Shown: piece by piece, positions 1 through 6,460 of the stretch
Layout of the letters: the number at the start of each line of letters is the position of its first letter
Numbering within the stretch: the first letter of the stretch is position 1
DNA from: JAHDWY01 sp964632865
GTDB taxonomy: Bacteria; Hydrogenedentota; Hydrogenedentia; Hydrogenedentales; SLHB01
Length of the DNA: 6,476 nt
Reading direction: 5' to 3'
NCBI GenBank assembly: GCA_964632865.1
Contig: CAZWDH010000350.1
Location: 1-6,476 of the forward strand
Program-made: the position numbers and the translations under genes
Notes under the pieces: model-generated
Told to the model about the DNA's origin: nothing
The model's database searches: none
Seen by the model: only the letters and a program-made list of their open reading frames with translations

Positions 1-1
1 C

Positions 2-400
2 GGATTTTACCACGAAACGAGCTGGGGCGCGATCAAAAAGGCGATATCCACGGCAAATCTGGGCGGTACCAACATTAGCGTAGAAATGAATTTCTTGTCT
101 CGCCTCTCTTCCGCCCCACCGGCATTCACCGAAGCAGAGGCAATAGAGATCTCGCGGGCACCCTGTACCTTGCGCGAACTGTTGAGTATAATCGCGCACC
201 AGTCACCAGTTGAAATTGCGTATTGCTATTACAATTTCTTTCCGCGAAACGAAGCGGTCATCCCTGAGAAACGCCACGGTGTAGTAGTGGTCTTTGTCTT
301 TGAAAGGGGATTTAAACTTGAGAAAGGAAGTCTCACCCCCGCGGAAAATGAGTGGTGGATGCGTGAAATCGCGGAAGCGAGTCACCCTCCTGAACTTTAG
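2..400 (+). CDS. Hypothetical protein, C-terminal part (5' end outside window)
   Basis: I do not recognise this protein. The frame stays open from the first complete codon at position 2 to the TAG at 398-400, giving 132 visible residues. An ATG at 86 would give 104 residues, but it has no convincing ribosome binding site. The codons upstream of it read as ordinary protein (GFYHETSWGAIKKAISTANL), so I treat the gene as truncated by the window edge. The visible part looks soluble: there is no transmembrane helix or signal peptide. It has a mixed alpha/beta feel, with an aromatic stretch (AYCYYNFF), a hydrophobic strand (GVVVVFVFERGF) and a Trp-rich segment near the end (ENEWWMREIAEA). It converges with the nucleotidyltransferase gene across a gap of about 150 nt. 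That the ORF is a real gene is likely; its function is unknown. Confidence 0.6.
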   Translation, partial: GFYHETSWGAIKKAISTANLGGTNISVEMNFLSRLSSAPPAFTEAEAIEISRAPCTLRELLSIIAHQSPVEIAYCYYNFFPRNEAVIPEKRHGVVVVFVFERGFKLEKGSLTPAENEWWMREIAEASHPPEL

Positions 401-552
401 GACGGAGTCGTGCCGGCGCTTTGCCGACGAGGATTCCGATCGCCTCGATTAAGCGGTGGAGTTAGAAAAACAATCTTTTGAGCGCGGCGCGGAAAACTTG
501 GCGACGGGTCGTCATCGTTCGCTAGGCCGACCCGAGGAGTTCCCGGCGAAAG

Positions 553-879
553 TCATGGCCGGACATACAGGCGTCTTCCCTCATTCAGGCCAGTCGCAAC
601 GACATGCCCCTGCACGTCGCGCCAACGTTCCATTTCGCCTCGCGTATAGACGAGGATATCGATCGGTACCGGAATAGAAGCCAGACGCCTGTACAGCCGC
701 GCAGTGACCCTACGCCGGCCCCGGCCCGCCTCCGCGGAATCAGGCATTATCACCAGGAAATCAAGATCCGATTCCTCGCGCCCCTCCCCTTTTGCGTGAG
801 AACCAAACAGAATAATCTCTTCGGGATGCACCTCATCTACCATACTATCGGTCATCGATTGAAGGAGCTTTTCATCCAT
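553..879 (-). CDS. Minimal nucleotidyltransferase (MNT/MntA-like), orphan
   Basis: This 108-residue protein belongs to the DNA polymerase beta-like minimal nucleotidyltransferases. The family signature is plain: LFGSHAKG at residues 24-31 supplies the Gly-Ser, DLD at 38-40 supplies the two metal-binding aspartates, and D74 in PIDILVYT is the expected third carboxylate. The length fits a stand-alone MNT domain. In characterised HEPN/MNT pairs the MNT protein is the antitoxin and AMPylates the HEPN RNase toxin; whether that holds here is inference. The usual partner is missing: the 152 nt after the stop hold no intact ORF, and nothing HEPN-like lies upstream. The ATG at 879 is supported by GAGGAA (885-890, minus strand) five nt upstream. 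It could instead act with a HEPN protein encoded elsewhere or be an addiction-module remnant. Confidence 0.85.
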   Translation of the reverse strand: MDEKLLQSMTDSMVDEVHPEEIILFGSHAKGEGREESDLDFLVIMPDSAEAGRGRRRVTARLYRRLASIPVPIDILVYTRGEMERWRDVQGHVVATGLNEGRRLYVRP

Positions 880-884
880 GTCTA

Positions 885-890
885 TTCCTC
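885..890 (-). promoter_or_regulatory. Ribosome binding site of the nucleotidyltransferase gene
   Basis: On the minus strand GAGGAA lies five nt before the ATG at 879, a good Shine-Dalgarno match that fixes this start. Confidence 0.6.
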
Positions 891-979
891 GGCCTCAAAT
901 CGTTTCGCTATTCCGGAAGCGCCAAATCCTCCCCAAAGAGTACAACGGATGCACCAAGAATGAAAATCTCGTAATTACC

Positions 980-1005
980 AGAGCCTGAGGCTCTTGAAGC
1001 TTCAA
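980..1005. repeat. Two adjoining perfect palindromes in the divergent intergenic region
   Basis: Positions 980-994 form a 6-bp perfect stem with a 3-nt loop (AGAGCC, TGA, GGCTCT). Directly abutting it and sharing one base, 994-1005 is a 12-bp perfect palindrome (TTGAAGCTTCAA). Placed between two divergent starts, this could be an operator for a dimeric regulator or a small hairpin in a leader transcript. There is no U-run on either strand to support a terminator. The dyads are seen directly; the role is inference. Confidence 0.5.
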
Positions 1006-1064
1006 TTTGCGATTTAGTTTGAAGTACCATCGATCAAGTCAAATTCAACAATGAGCGCAATCGT

Positions 1065-1571
1065 ATGTTGTCAGAAACCGGCGATGCAATCGAAGCAGAG
1101 TTCACGCTTACGAGACGTGACTATCTGGCAGCGGCAAAGTTATTTCAGTCGAGGCGGGCAATCCGTTGGCTACCGCGCCTAGTGGCGCTGTTGCTGGTGG
1201 GGTTAATGATCATTGAACTGTCAGTGGGAGACTTTGAAGCGGCCATTCTTGCAATTATGGGCGTGATTTTTATTCTTTCGCTTCCATACATCGTGTTGCG
1301 GCTCCAAGTCCACACATCGTACCGGCGCGCTACTTACAAGGGCGCGGTGATTCGGGTGCGCATCGAACCAGACGAGCTTCACACAGAATCCGTCATCGGA
1401 ACGAGTACTATTCGACATCTGCATAAGGTGCTCGATGGCCGGCAAGGTATACTGTGCTGCATAAGCAATAATCAAAGTATTTACATACCGAGACGTGCCA
1501 TTGAAGACAATGGGCAATTTGCCCTTGCCGTGGAGCGACTTCGTCAACTCACCTTACCCATTCAGTACTGA
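1065..1571 (+). CDS. YcxB-like membrane protein, two transmembrane helices
   Basis: This 168-residue protein has the layout of the YcxB-like family, which has no established biochemical role. The N-terminal segment EAEFTLTRRDYLAAAKLF (residues 10-27) is typical of the family and is followed by basic residues. Two hydrophobic helices follow at about 37-53 and 57-78, separated by a short acidic turn (SVGDFE), which makes a membrane hairpin. The C-terminal domain (about 85-165) is the cytosolic beta-rich part, with a basic YRRATYKGAVIRVRI stretch and the family-like SIYIPRRAI at 138-146. The frame is closed by a TGA at 1020-1022, so the start must lie after that. ATG 1065 is the only good candidate, although its ribosome binding site is weak. 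An ATG at 1051 is out of frame. The gene converges with the sugar kinase gene 68 nt downstream. Confidence 0.75.
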   Translation: MLSETGDAIEAEFTLTRRDYLAAAKLFQSRRAIRWLPRLVALLLVGLMIIELSVGDFEAAILAIMGVIFILSLPYIVLRLQVHTSYRRATYKGAVIRVRIEPDELHTESVIGTSTIRHLHKVLDGRQGILCCISNNQSIYIPRRAIEDNGQFALAVERLRQLTLPIQY

Positions 1572-1606
1572 ACCCTTTTCGCTCGACGATGCGATAGTTG
1601 GAGACA

Positions 1607-1629
1607 CCCCGACTGAATTGGTCGCGGGG
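1607..1629. terminator. Possible weak bidirectional hairpin between convergent genes
   Basis: CCCCGAC (1607-1613) can pair with GTC-GC-GGGG (1621-1629) around a 7-nt loop, with a 2-nt bulge. It lies between the convergent stops at 1571 and 1640, where a shared terminator is expected. No U-run follows on either strand, so an intrinsic terminator is doubtful. Confidence 0.25.
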
Positions 1630-1639
1630 ATGGACCTAT

Positions 1640-3166
1640 TTACCCACGAAGCTCCGCGTCAATTGCGAAGTAGGGAGGTTCGAGCGAACGGGCCAGACAA
1701 CTATATACTTGTTGGTAGCGGGCCTCGTAAGCTTCGTGGATGGTTTCATCTGGCGCGAAGTCTTCGGTCGTGAATTGAACGCGGCCTACAGCATCCTGAA
1801 TGTTGGCGTAGAGTCCGGCGCCGAGACCGGCGAGGATGGACACGCCGAGGAGGGTCACTTCGGGATTGGTCGTGATTTCGACCGGGAGTCCTGTTATGTC
1901 CGCCTTGAGCTGCAGCCACAATGGGTTCTTCTGGCCACCGCCGACCACCCGAAGGCGGGACGGCTTGCCGCCGACGGCGTCTCCGATGGCGCCGATCTGG
2001 CGCTTGAGCTGGAAGCACAGGCCCTCGAGTGCGGCGCGCACGACCTGCCCGCGGGTCGTCATGGTTTGCAGACCGAGGATCGTGCCGAGGGCGTGGCGGC
2101 TCGCGTCGGGCCCCATGCCACGCATGAAGGCGGGGAGCATGTAGACGCCGTGCGCCGGGGTTTCGGCCTCGTGAAACATGACGCTATACACTTCTTCCTC
2201 GGCGACGTCCCGATAGAAGTTGTTCCGCACCCATTCGGTTACGGCGCCTGCGATCATCAGGCTCTGGCAGATCCACTGCCCCGGTAACGCGTGGCATTCG
2301 AAATCGAGGCCGTTGGCGTAATGTTCGGCGGTAGGCCGGAAGGCGTTGACGGTCGCGATGAGAATTTCCCAGGTCCCGGTGATGTCGATCCAGATATCAT
2401 CCTGCGCGACGCCCGCCCCGAGCACAGCGATCTCGCAGTCGTGGCCGCCGGTGACAACAGGGGTTCCCGCGATGAGGCCAGTTTCCGCTGCAGCTTGCGC
2501 CGTCACCGCGCCAATTTGCGTCCCCGCCTCACTCGTCGGCGGAAGGATCGATGGATCGACTTCGGCGGCCTCCAACATCTTCGGCGACCACGTTCGCGCG
2601 CCCATATCGAGCATCATGGTGGTCGATGCAATCGTGCATTCGGTAGTGAACTCCCCGGACAAGCGAAACGCCACATAGTCCTGCACCTGCAACCAGCGGT
2701 GCGTCTTCCTCAGAATCTCGGGACGGTGTTGCCGGAACCATAGCAAACGGTTCGCGGTGTTGATATGGTAGTTGTGGTATCCGGTGATTTGAAAAATCTC
2801 GGCGTTTCCAACGCGCCTATCCATCTCCAACTGCTGCGGCACGGTACGTCCACAATGCCAACTCACGAAGGGATAGAGGCAATTCCCATCGGCGTCCAGC
2901 GGTACGCCGTCCGTTCCGAATCCAGTACATGCCACCGACTTGACGCGGGCCGCGTCCCCCACCGTCATCAGGCACTCCCGCACACAGTCGCAGGCCTTAC
3001 CCCAGATATCGTCCGGGTCCCAGACCATCCAGCCTGGTTCCCCCATGGGGTCCTGCACCGGACCGTTGCGACGGCCCGCTACGGCGAGCAACTTGCCGTC
3101 GGGTGAAAACATCCCGGCCTTGATTCCCGTGGCCCCCACATCGATGCCGAGAAGCACCTCGCTCAT
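1640..3166 (-). CDS. FGGY-family carbohydrate kinase, L-fuculokinase-like
   Basis: This 508-residue enzyme should phosphorylate a sugar with ATP in the cytoplasm. The N-terminal FGGY half opens with the phosphate-binding loop GIDVGATGIKAGMF (residues 7-20). TGFGTDGVPLDADGN (81-95) and YPFVSWHCGRT (98-108) follow. GGHDC at 240-244 carries the expected catalytic base Asp243. The C-terminal actin-like ATPase half has the GGGQKNPLW loop (409-417). Several segments, notably GTWEIL (264-269), LSGEFTTE (169-176) and TEWVR (310-314), recall E. coli L-fuculokinase more than xylulokinase or glycerol kinase. This comparison is from memory, so the substrate (L-fuculose, L-rhamnulose or another ketose) is uncertain. 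The frame stays open upstream to 3532, but that stretch overlaps the hydrolase gene in another frame. The ATG at 3166 has a strong GGAGGT eight nt upstream and overlaps the upstream stop as ATGA. This is the last gene of the operon. Confidence 0.9.
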   Translation of the reverse strand: MSEVLLGIDVGATGIKAGMFSPDGKLLAVAGRRNGPVQDPMGEPGWMVWDPDDIWGKACDCVRECLMTVGDAARVKSVACTGFGTDGVPLDADGNCLYPFVSWHCGRTVPQQLEMDRRVGNAEIFQITGYHNYHINTANRLLWFRQHRPEILRKTHRWLQVQDYVAFRLSGEFTTECTIASTTMMLDMGARTWSPKMLEAAEVDPSILPPTSEAGTQIGAVTAQAAAETGLIAGTPVVTGGHDCEIAVLGAGVAQDDIWIDITGTWEILIATVNAFRPTAEHYANGLDFECHALPGQWICQSLMIAGAVTEWVRNNFYRDVAEEEVYSVMFHEAETPAHGVYMLPAFMRGMGPDASRHALGTILGLQTMTTRGQVVRAALEGLCFQLKRQIGAIGDAVGGKPSRLRVVGGGQKNPLWLQLKADITGLPVEITTNPEVTLLGVSILAGLGAGLYANIQDAVGRVQFTTEDFAPDETIHEAYEARYQQVYSCLARSLEPPYFAIDAELRG

Positions 3167-5463
3167 GATTGCGCACCTCCCTCCTCGGAAGCCCCCGGTT
3201 CCTCCTCCGAATCGTCCGGCGTGGTGTCGTGGGCCGGTGGCGTAACGTGGAACACGTGGGTGTCCCCAGTCTTCATTGGAACCGTCAACTGCCGTTTGTC
3301 CAGCCATCCCACGTTCGTGTCCAGCATGTCCTGAATGTCGTAGTGATCGCCTAAGTCGATTTCGCGCTCGCCATTCGCACCCGCATGAATGGCAAAGAAC
3401 TCGGGCCCGAAGTGAAGCACGTCGGATCCTTTCGACTCGGGTCGAATGTATGAATGCTCCTCGAGGATGCTCAGTATCTCTAGAAGCAGGTCCCGGGAGA
3501 GGGAAGGCTCCGCGACGTAAATGGATGCCCACCCCTCTTCGAAGAACTCGACGGCGACACTCACCCGCTGAGAATCCCGATACTTGGCAATGGCCTTGGT
3601 GTCGTCCGCTTCAATGTAAAACAGCGGCGACCATGTTTCAGTGGGACTAATACCGTCTCCTTTCGCCAGCCATTTTCCGCCGTCGAGTTGAAAGTCCGAT
3701 CCGGCGGTCGCTGCCGCGTCGAAGGCCCGAACGGTATGTCCCGTGGTCTTGCTGATATTGTCCGCCGATGCGCCGGCAGAAATGTAACCGGAAGCATACA
3801 TCCAGATCGCTGCCGCATTCTGCTCGATCAGAACTTTTTGCAGTGACGTGCGATCGTCCTCATGAAGATGAAATGCGTTAACAAAAATATACACTAGAGA
3901 GGGTGCAGTTCGCCCTTCAAGCACATCCTGTAGCAAACAGAATTGAACGGGCACGCCGGCCCGAAGTGCCGCATCGCGGACATTTGTCAGCAGAAGCGCG
4001 TTCAATGGTTCGTCGCATCGTTGGTGAAATCGACTGGGTTCATCGACCACCACCGTCAGACCGACGCGCCCTTCCGGTGTTGGATATCCCGCAAAGCCGG
4101 GCCCCTGGGCAAGTGACTCCGTGGTCCAAATGGTCTGATACGCGGAACGCATACGTCCGAAGGTCTCCCACATACGGGGTTCATGCAGGGCGCCTACGCC
4201 GTCGGGATCTGCCCAGAAGAGTCCAAGACCATGAGCGAGCGCGCCGGCGAAGTTTCGCCGCTGGACATTGAGCACGTCTTCCACGCGAAGCCCCTCGATC
4301 CGTTCAAATTCGCCCGTAGCGACATTCCGGGATATTCCCGTGCGCGTGTCGTCAACGACATACCACTGCTTTCCATGAATGCCGACGCTGTCTACAGGTC
4401 CCATGAAACCGCCCGCGCCACCCAAGGCGCGGTCCACATAGGAGACGGGACTCACGAAGCCGTCAATCACGCCGTCCAACAGAAGTGCCAAGGCACAATG
4501 ACCGCTGGCGTTTGCGGTGTATTCAAAGGAGTAGCCGTAGGGCACCAGCACCTTGAACACCCGGTCTCCCGCCTGATGGACGTGGGCGGAGAATGTCGAC
4601 AAAGTGTCGGCCGTGCTCTCGGAAACGTAGCGCAGGTAGTCCACGTGGATCTGCTCATCCGGCGTGGTGAAAAAGACGTTGCTCCGGTCCTGCGTGTCCG
4701 GCTGCGGGGGAATTTCCACGGCTTCAAACGCCGCGGCGGGATCGCCCCAGGCTTCGGCCAGGGCTGTCCCGTCGGGGTATTGCGTTCGTAGCCACGAACG
4801 GAACCCTGTACGGTTCGTCTCTGAGCGATCGTATTCCTTGGGATGCCGCCAGCGGTCCTCCTCCAATGCGCCGATGATGAGTCCAACGACTTTGTCGCCG
4901 CGCGCGGAGTCTTCAAGCCCCTGCAGCAACTCTGACAGGGCCTGTCGGCCAGCCTCCAGCCATCGCTCGGATGTCACGCTGGGGAAGACGCCTTCCGAGG
5001 AAGCCGCCTCGGGATGAGCCGTCATCCAGGCATCGGGAGGATTGAGGGAAATCGCGAGCAGAATGTTGGCGCTCGGATCGGCCTCCTCGATGCGGTCCAG
5101 GGGATAGAGCGTTTCCGATACGGTTGGACCCTGTTCGGGCCAGGGCAACGCCACGCGGAACACGTAGTCGTGAATGCCCGCCTTGGCGGCCATCGTAACC
5201 TCGCCTACGACTGCTTCGAGATCGGCGCCGGGTTGAATGTTTGCATACAGGTACAAGGGCGGTGAAGGAGCGGCCGGCTTGTCAGCCTGGGCCACGGTGT
5301 CGGGCTGCTTCGTTCCTTCCGGCGTGCGCGCTTGATCTTCACCGATCTGCCCGTCGCGCCCGCCGAGCCATAACCCGGCGATCCCCGCGACGATGATGAT
5401 GGCAATCGCGCCGGCCACCCGAAGGTATATGCCGAACGCCTCAGACTGTCCGCGTGCCGACAT
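3163..5463 (-). CDS. Membrane-anchored GH42-like glycoside hydrolase
   Basis: This 766-residue protein has one N-terminal hydrophobic helix at about 13-35 (VAGAIAIIIVAGIAGLWLGG) and a Pro/Ala/charged linker to about 68. These suggest an inner-membrane anchor with the rest outside the cytoplasm. A TIM-barrel-like region (about 70-440) has GH42-type features: the FRSWLRTQYPDG...AEAWG segment (221-240), HGKQWYVVDDTRT (363-375) and RRNFAGALAHGLGLFW (402-417). A beta-galactosidase trimerisation-like Rossmann domain follows (about 468-562, VVVDEPSRF to WMYASGYI). A beta-rich C-terminal domain (about 612-740) and an acidic Glu/Asp tail end the protein. The family is known from memory only and the substrate is not predictable. 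Glu201 or Glu202 (GALEEDRW) may be the acid/base; the usual Asn-Glu pair is not seen. I chose ATG 5463 over a TTG at 5532 because it puts the helix near the N-terminus and shortens the overlap with the prenyl synthase gene to 23 nt. Its Shine-Dalgarno is weak, so reinitiation is likely. Confidence 0.8.
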   Translation of the reverse strand: MSARGQSEAFGIYLRVAGAIAIIIVAGIAGLWLGGRDGQIGEDQARTPEGTKQPDTVAQADKPAAPSPPLYLYANIQPGADLEAVVGEVTMAAKAGIHDYVFRVALPWPEQGPTVSETLYPLDRIEEADPSANILLAISLNPPDAWMTAHPEAASSEGVFPSVTSERWLEAGRQALSELLQGLEDSARGDKVVGLIIGALEEDRWRHPKEYDRSETNRTGFRSWLRTQYPDGTALAEAWGDPAAAFEAVEIPPQPDTQDRSNVFFTTPDEQIHVDYLRYVSESTADTLSTFSAHVHQAGDRVFKVLVPYGYSFEYTANASGHCALALLLDGVIDGFVSPVSYVDRALGGAGGFMGPVDSVGIHGKQWYVVDDTRTGISRNVATGEFERIEGLRVEDVLNVQRRNFAGALAHGLGLFWADPDGVGALHEPRMWETFGRMRSAYQTIWTTESLAQGPGFAGYPTPEGRVGLTVVVDEPSRFHQRCDEPLNALLLTNVRDAALRAGVPVQFCLLQDVLEGRTAPSLVYIFVNAFHLHEDDRTSLQKVLIEQNAAAIWMYASGYISAGASADNISKTTGHTVRAFDAAATAGSDFQLDGGKWLAKGDGISPTETWSPLFYIEADDTKAIAKYRDSQRVSVAVEFFEEGWASIYVAEPSLSRDLLLEILSILEEHSYIRPESKGSDVLHFGPEFFAIHAGANGEREIDLGDHYDIQDMLDTNVGWLDKRQLTVPMKTGDTHVFHVTPPAHDTTPDDSEEEPGASEEGGAQS
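3175..3180 (-). promoter_or_regulatory. Ribosome binding site deciding the kinase start
   Basis: GGAGGT on the minus strand lies eight nt before the ATG at 3166, inside the last codons of the hydrolase gene. It rejects the much longer open frame reaching 3532. Together with the ATGA overlap it points to translational coupling. Confidence 0.8.
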
Positions 5464-6307
5464 ATGCCGCCAACATGCGGAGAGGTTCCGCGCGTTCGTC
5501 AAAGGTGGAAAGGTGGCCGATGGCTTCCTCAATCAGGCCGCGCGCCTTGGCCTTGGCGCCTTCGACGCCGAGGTGCGTGGAGAAGGTGGCCTTCGCCGCA
5601 TTCTCGTCCGGCGCGCCCGCGTCGATGAGATCGTCGGTAATCTGGAAGGCCAGACCCAGGCTGAGGGCATACTGCTCCAAACGCCGGACGTTTTCCGGAG
5701 AGAGTCCGGCCAGCCGCCCAGGTATCGCGATAGACGCCAGAAACAAGGCGGAAGCCTTCTGAATGTAGATCTGTTCCAGTTCTTCCAGGCTCGGATTGAG
5801 ATCGGCGAGGTTCAAGTCAATATGTTGACCGTGGATGATGCCTTCGGTGCCGAGAACCTCGGAAAGCACCCGTACCACGTCCGCGGTCGCTTCGGTGCCG
5901 TACAGGCACTCCGCGTTGCGCGTAACCAAGTGATACGCGCTCGATATCAATCCGAAGGCCGCGAGAATGGAGGTCGCCTCGCCGTAGACGTGGTGCGTGC
6001 AGGGTTTCCCGCGCCGGTCCGGCGCATCGTCCATGGCCGGTAAATCGTCGAGTATGAGCGATGCCGTGTGCACAAACTCAACCGCGCACGCCGCGTCGAG
6101 GACGTTCTCCGGCGCGGTCCCGGCGATATCCGCTACGGCGAGGGCCACAATAGGACGCAAGCGCTTCCCGCCGTCCAAGGTGGCGTAGCGCATGGCTTCA
6201 TGAACGCCCTTCGGCTCTTTGTCCGCCGACGGCAGACGCGCTTCCAGCGCCTGTTCGACCAGCGCCTTGCGCGTACTGAGATACTCCGCTAAATCCAGTC
6301 CAACCAC
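5441..6307 (-). CDS. Short-chain polyprenyl diphosphate synthase (IspA/CrtE family)
   Basis: This enzyme of 288 residues (GTG start) condenses isopentenyl diphosphate with an allylic diphosphate to make FPP or GGPP in the cytoplasm. GGKRLRP is at 46-52. The first Asp-rich motif DDLPAMD (87-93) has the two-residue insertion typical of bacterial type II enzymes. GQHIDL (160-165) and the second motif DDLID (225-229) are also present. Position -5 to the first motif is Ala82 in HTASLILDD, where E. coli IspA has Tyr. Together with its CrtE-like neighbourhood this favours GGPP, by inference. The lysine-bearing GK loop usual after the second motif is shortened here. The open frame runs to an ATG at 6412, but that extension translates the edge repeat. 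The GTG at 6307 aligns with the IspA N-terminus and gives the usual length, though its ribosome binding site is weak. It is the first operon gene seen. Confidence 0.9.
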   Translation of the reverse strand: MVGLDLAEYLSTRKALVEQALEARLPSADKEPKGVHEAMRYATLDGGKRLRPIVALAVADIAGTAPENVLDAACAVEFVHTASLILDDLPAMDDAPDRRGKPCTHHVYGEATSILAAFGLISSAYHLVTRNAECLYGTEATADVVRVLSEVLGTEGIIHGQHIDLNLADLNPSLEELEQIYIQKASALFLASIAIPGRLAGLSPENVRRLEQYALSLGLAFQITDDLIDAGAPDENAAKATFSTHLGVEGAKAKARGLIEEAIGHLSTFDERAEPLRMLAAYVGTRTV

Positions 6308-6328
6308 GATAAAACCCGTGAAATCTCC

Positions 6329-6366
6329 GGGGGAACATCCCCCTTGATCCCCCTTCAAAGGGGGAA
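6329..6366. repeat. Compound C5/G5 repeat, left arm of an inverted-repeat element
   Basis: This stretch alternates runs of five G and five C: GGGGG (6329-6333), CCCCC (6339-6343), CCCCC (6349-6353) and GGGGG (6360-6364). The core CCCCCTTCAAAGGGGGAA (6349-6366) is itself a near-perfect dyad. CCCCCTTGAT and CCCCCTTCAA form an imperfect tandem of 10-nt units. It resembles the short G/C-run intergenic repeats spread over many bacterial genomes. It lies just upstream of the prenyl synthase start, so it may be transcribed in that leader and fold. Confidence 0.75.
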
Positions 6367-6371
6367 TTTGC

Positions 6372-6390
6372 CGCAACGCTTCGCGTTGCG
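6372..6390. repeat. Strong 8-bp hairpin inside the edge repeat element
   Basis: CGCAACGC (6372-6379) and GCGTTGCG (6383-6390) are perfect inverse complements with a 3-nt loop (TTC). It lies between the two arms of the larger inverted repeat. No U-run follows, so it is not a clear terminator. It would sit in the 5' leader of the prenyl synthase transcript if the promoter is further upstream. Confidence 0.7.
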
Positions 6391-6460
6391 CAAGTACACA
6401 CCCATGACCCAAATAGAATCCATCAACTTGTCGTCCAACCGAAAGACAACGCTTTACGCA

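Larger units (their letters stand above)
880..1064. promoter_or_regulatory. Divergent intergenic region between MNT and YcxB-like genes
   Basis: This 185-nt gap must hold the promoters of both divergent genes. On the minus strand a TTGACT (1042-1037) could be a -35 element, with an A/T-rich AACTAAAT about 17 nt later as a weak -10. On the plus strand TTGAAG at 1020-1025 with AATTCA 17 nt downstream is a poor candidate for the YcxB-like gene. Neither match is strong. The palindromes at 980-1005 sit in the middle of the region. I see no ORF of interest here. Confidence 0.35.

Noticed and set aside
408..430. Hairpin after the first gene as a terminator
   Set aside because: TCGT/ACGA and CGGC/GCCG can pair, but with a 2-nt bulge and no following U-run, so the support is too weak to call.
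604..963. Plus-strand frame of 119 codons over the nucleotidyltransferase gene
   Set aside because: The minus-strand frame carries the full nucleotidyltransferase signature and a ribosome binding site; the plus-strand product has no recognisable features.
1598..2287. 229-codon plus-strand frame opposite the kinase gene
   Set aside because: It lies antisense to a clearly recognised FGGY kinase and has no recognisable domain; it is a shadow from high GC content.
3167..3532. Upstream extension of the kinase reading frame giving 630 residues
   Set aside because: It overlaps the C-terminus of the hydrolase in another frame, is rich in Arg and Gly without domain features, and a strong ribosome binding site precedes the ATG at 3166.
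5464..5532. TTG start at 5532 for the hydrolase
   Set aside because: It adds 23 residues ahead of the membrane helix and deepens the overlap with the prenyl synthase gene to 92 nt. The ATG at 5463 is simpler.
5393..6043. 216-codon plus-strand frame opposite the prenyl synthase gene
   Set aside because: Antisense to a well-supported enzyme gene, with no domain features.
6308..6412. N-terminal extension of the prenyl synthase from an ATG at 6412
   Set aside because: It translates the G/C-run repeat (PPLKGDQGG) and exceeds the usual family start. It remains possible because the GTG at 6307 has a weak ribosome binding site.
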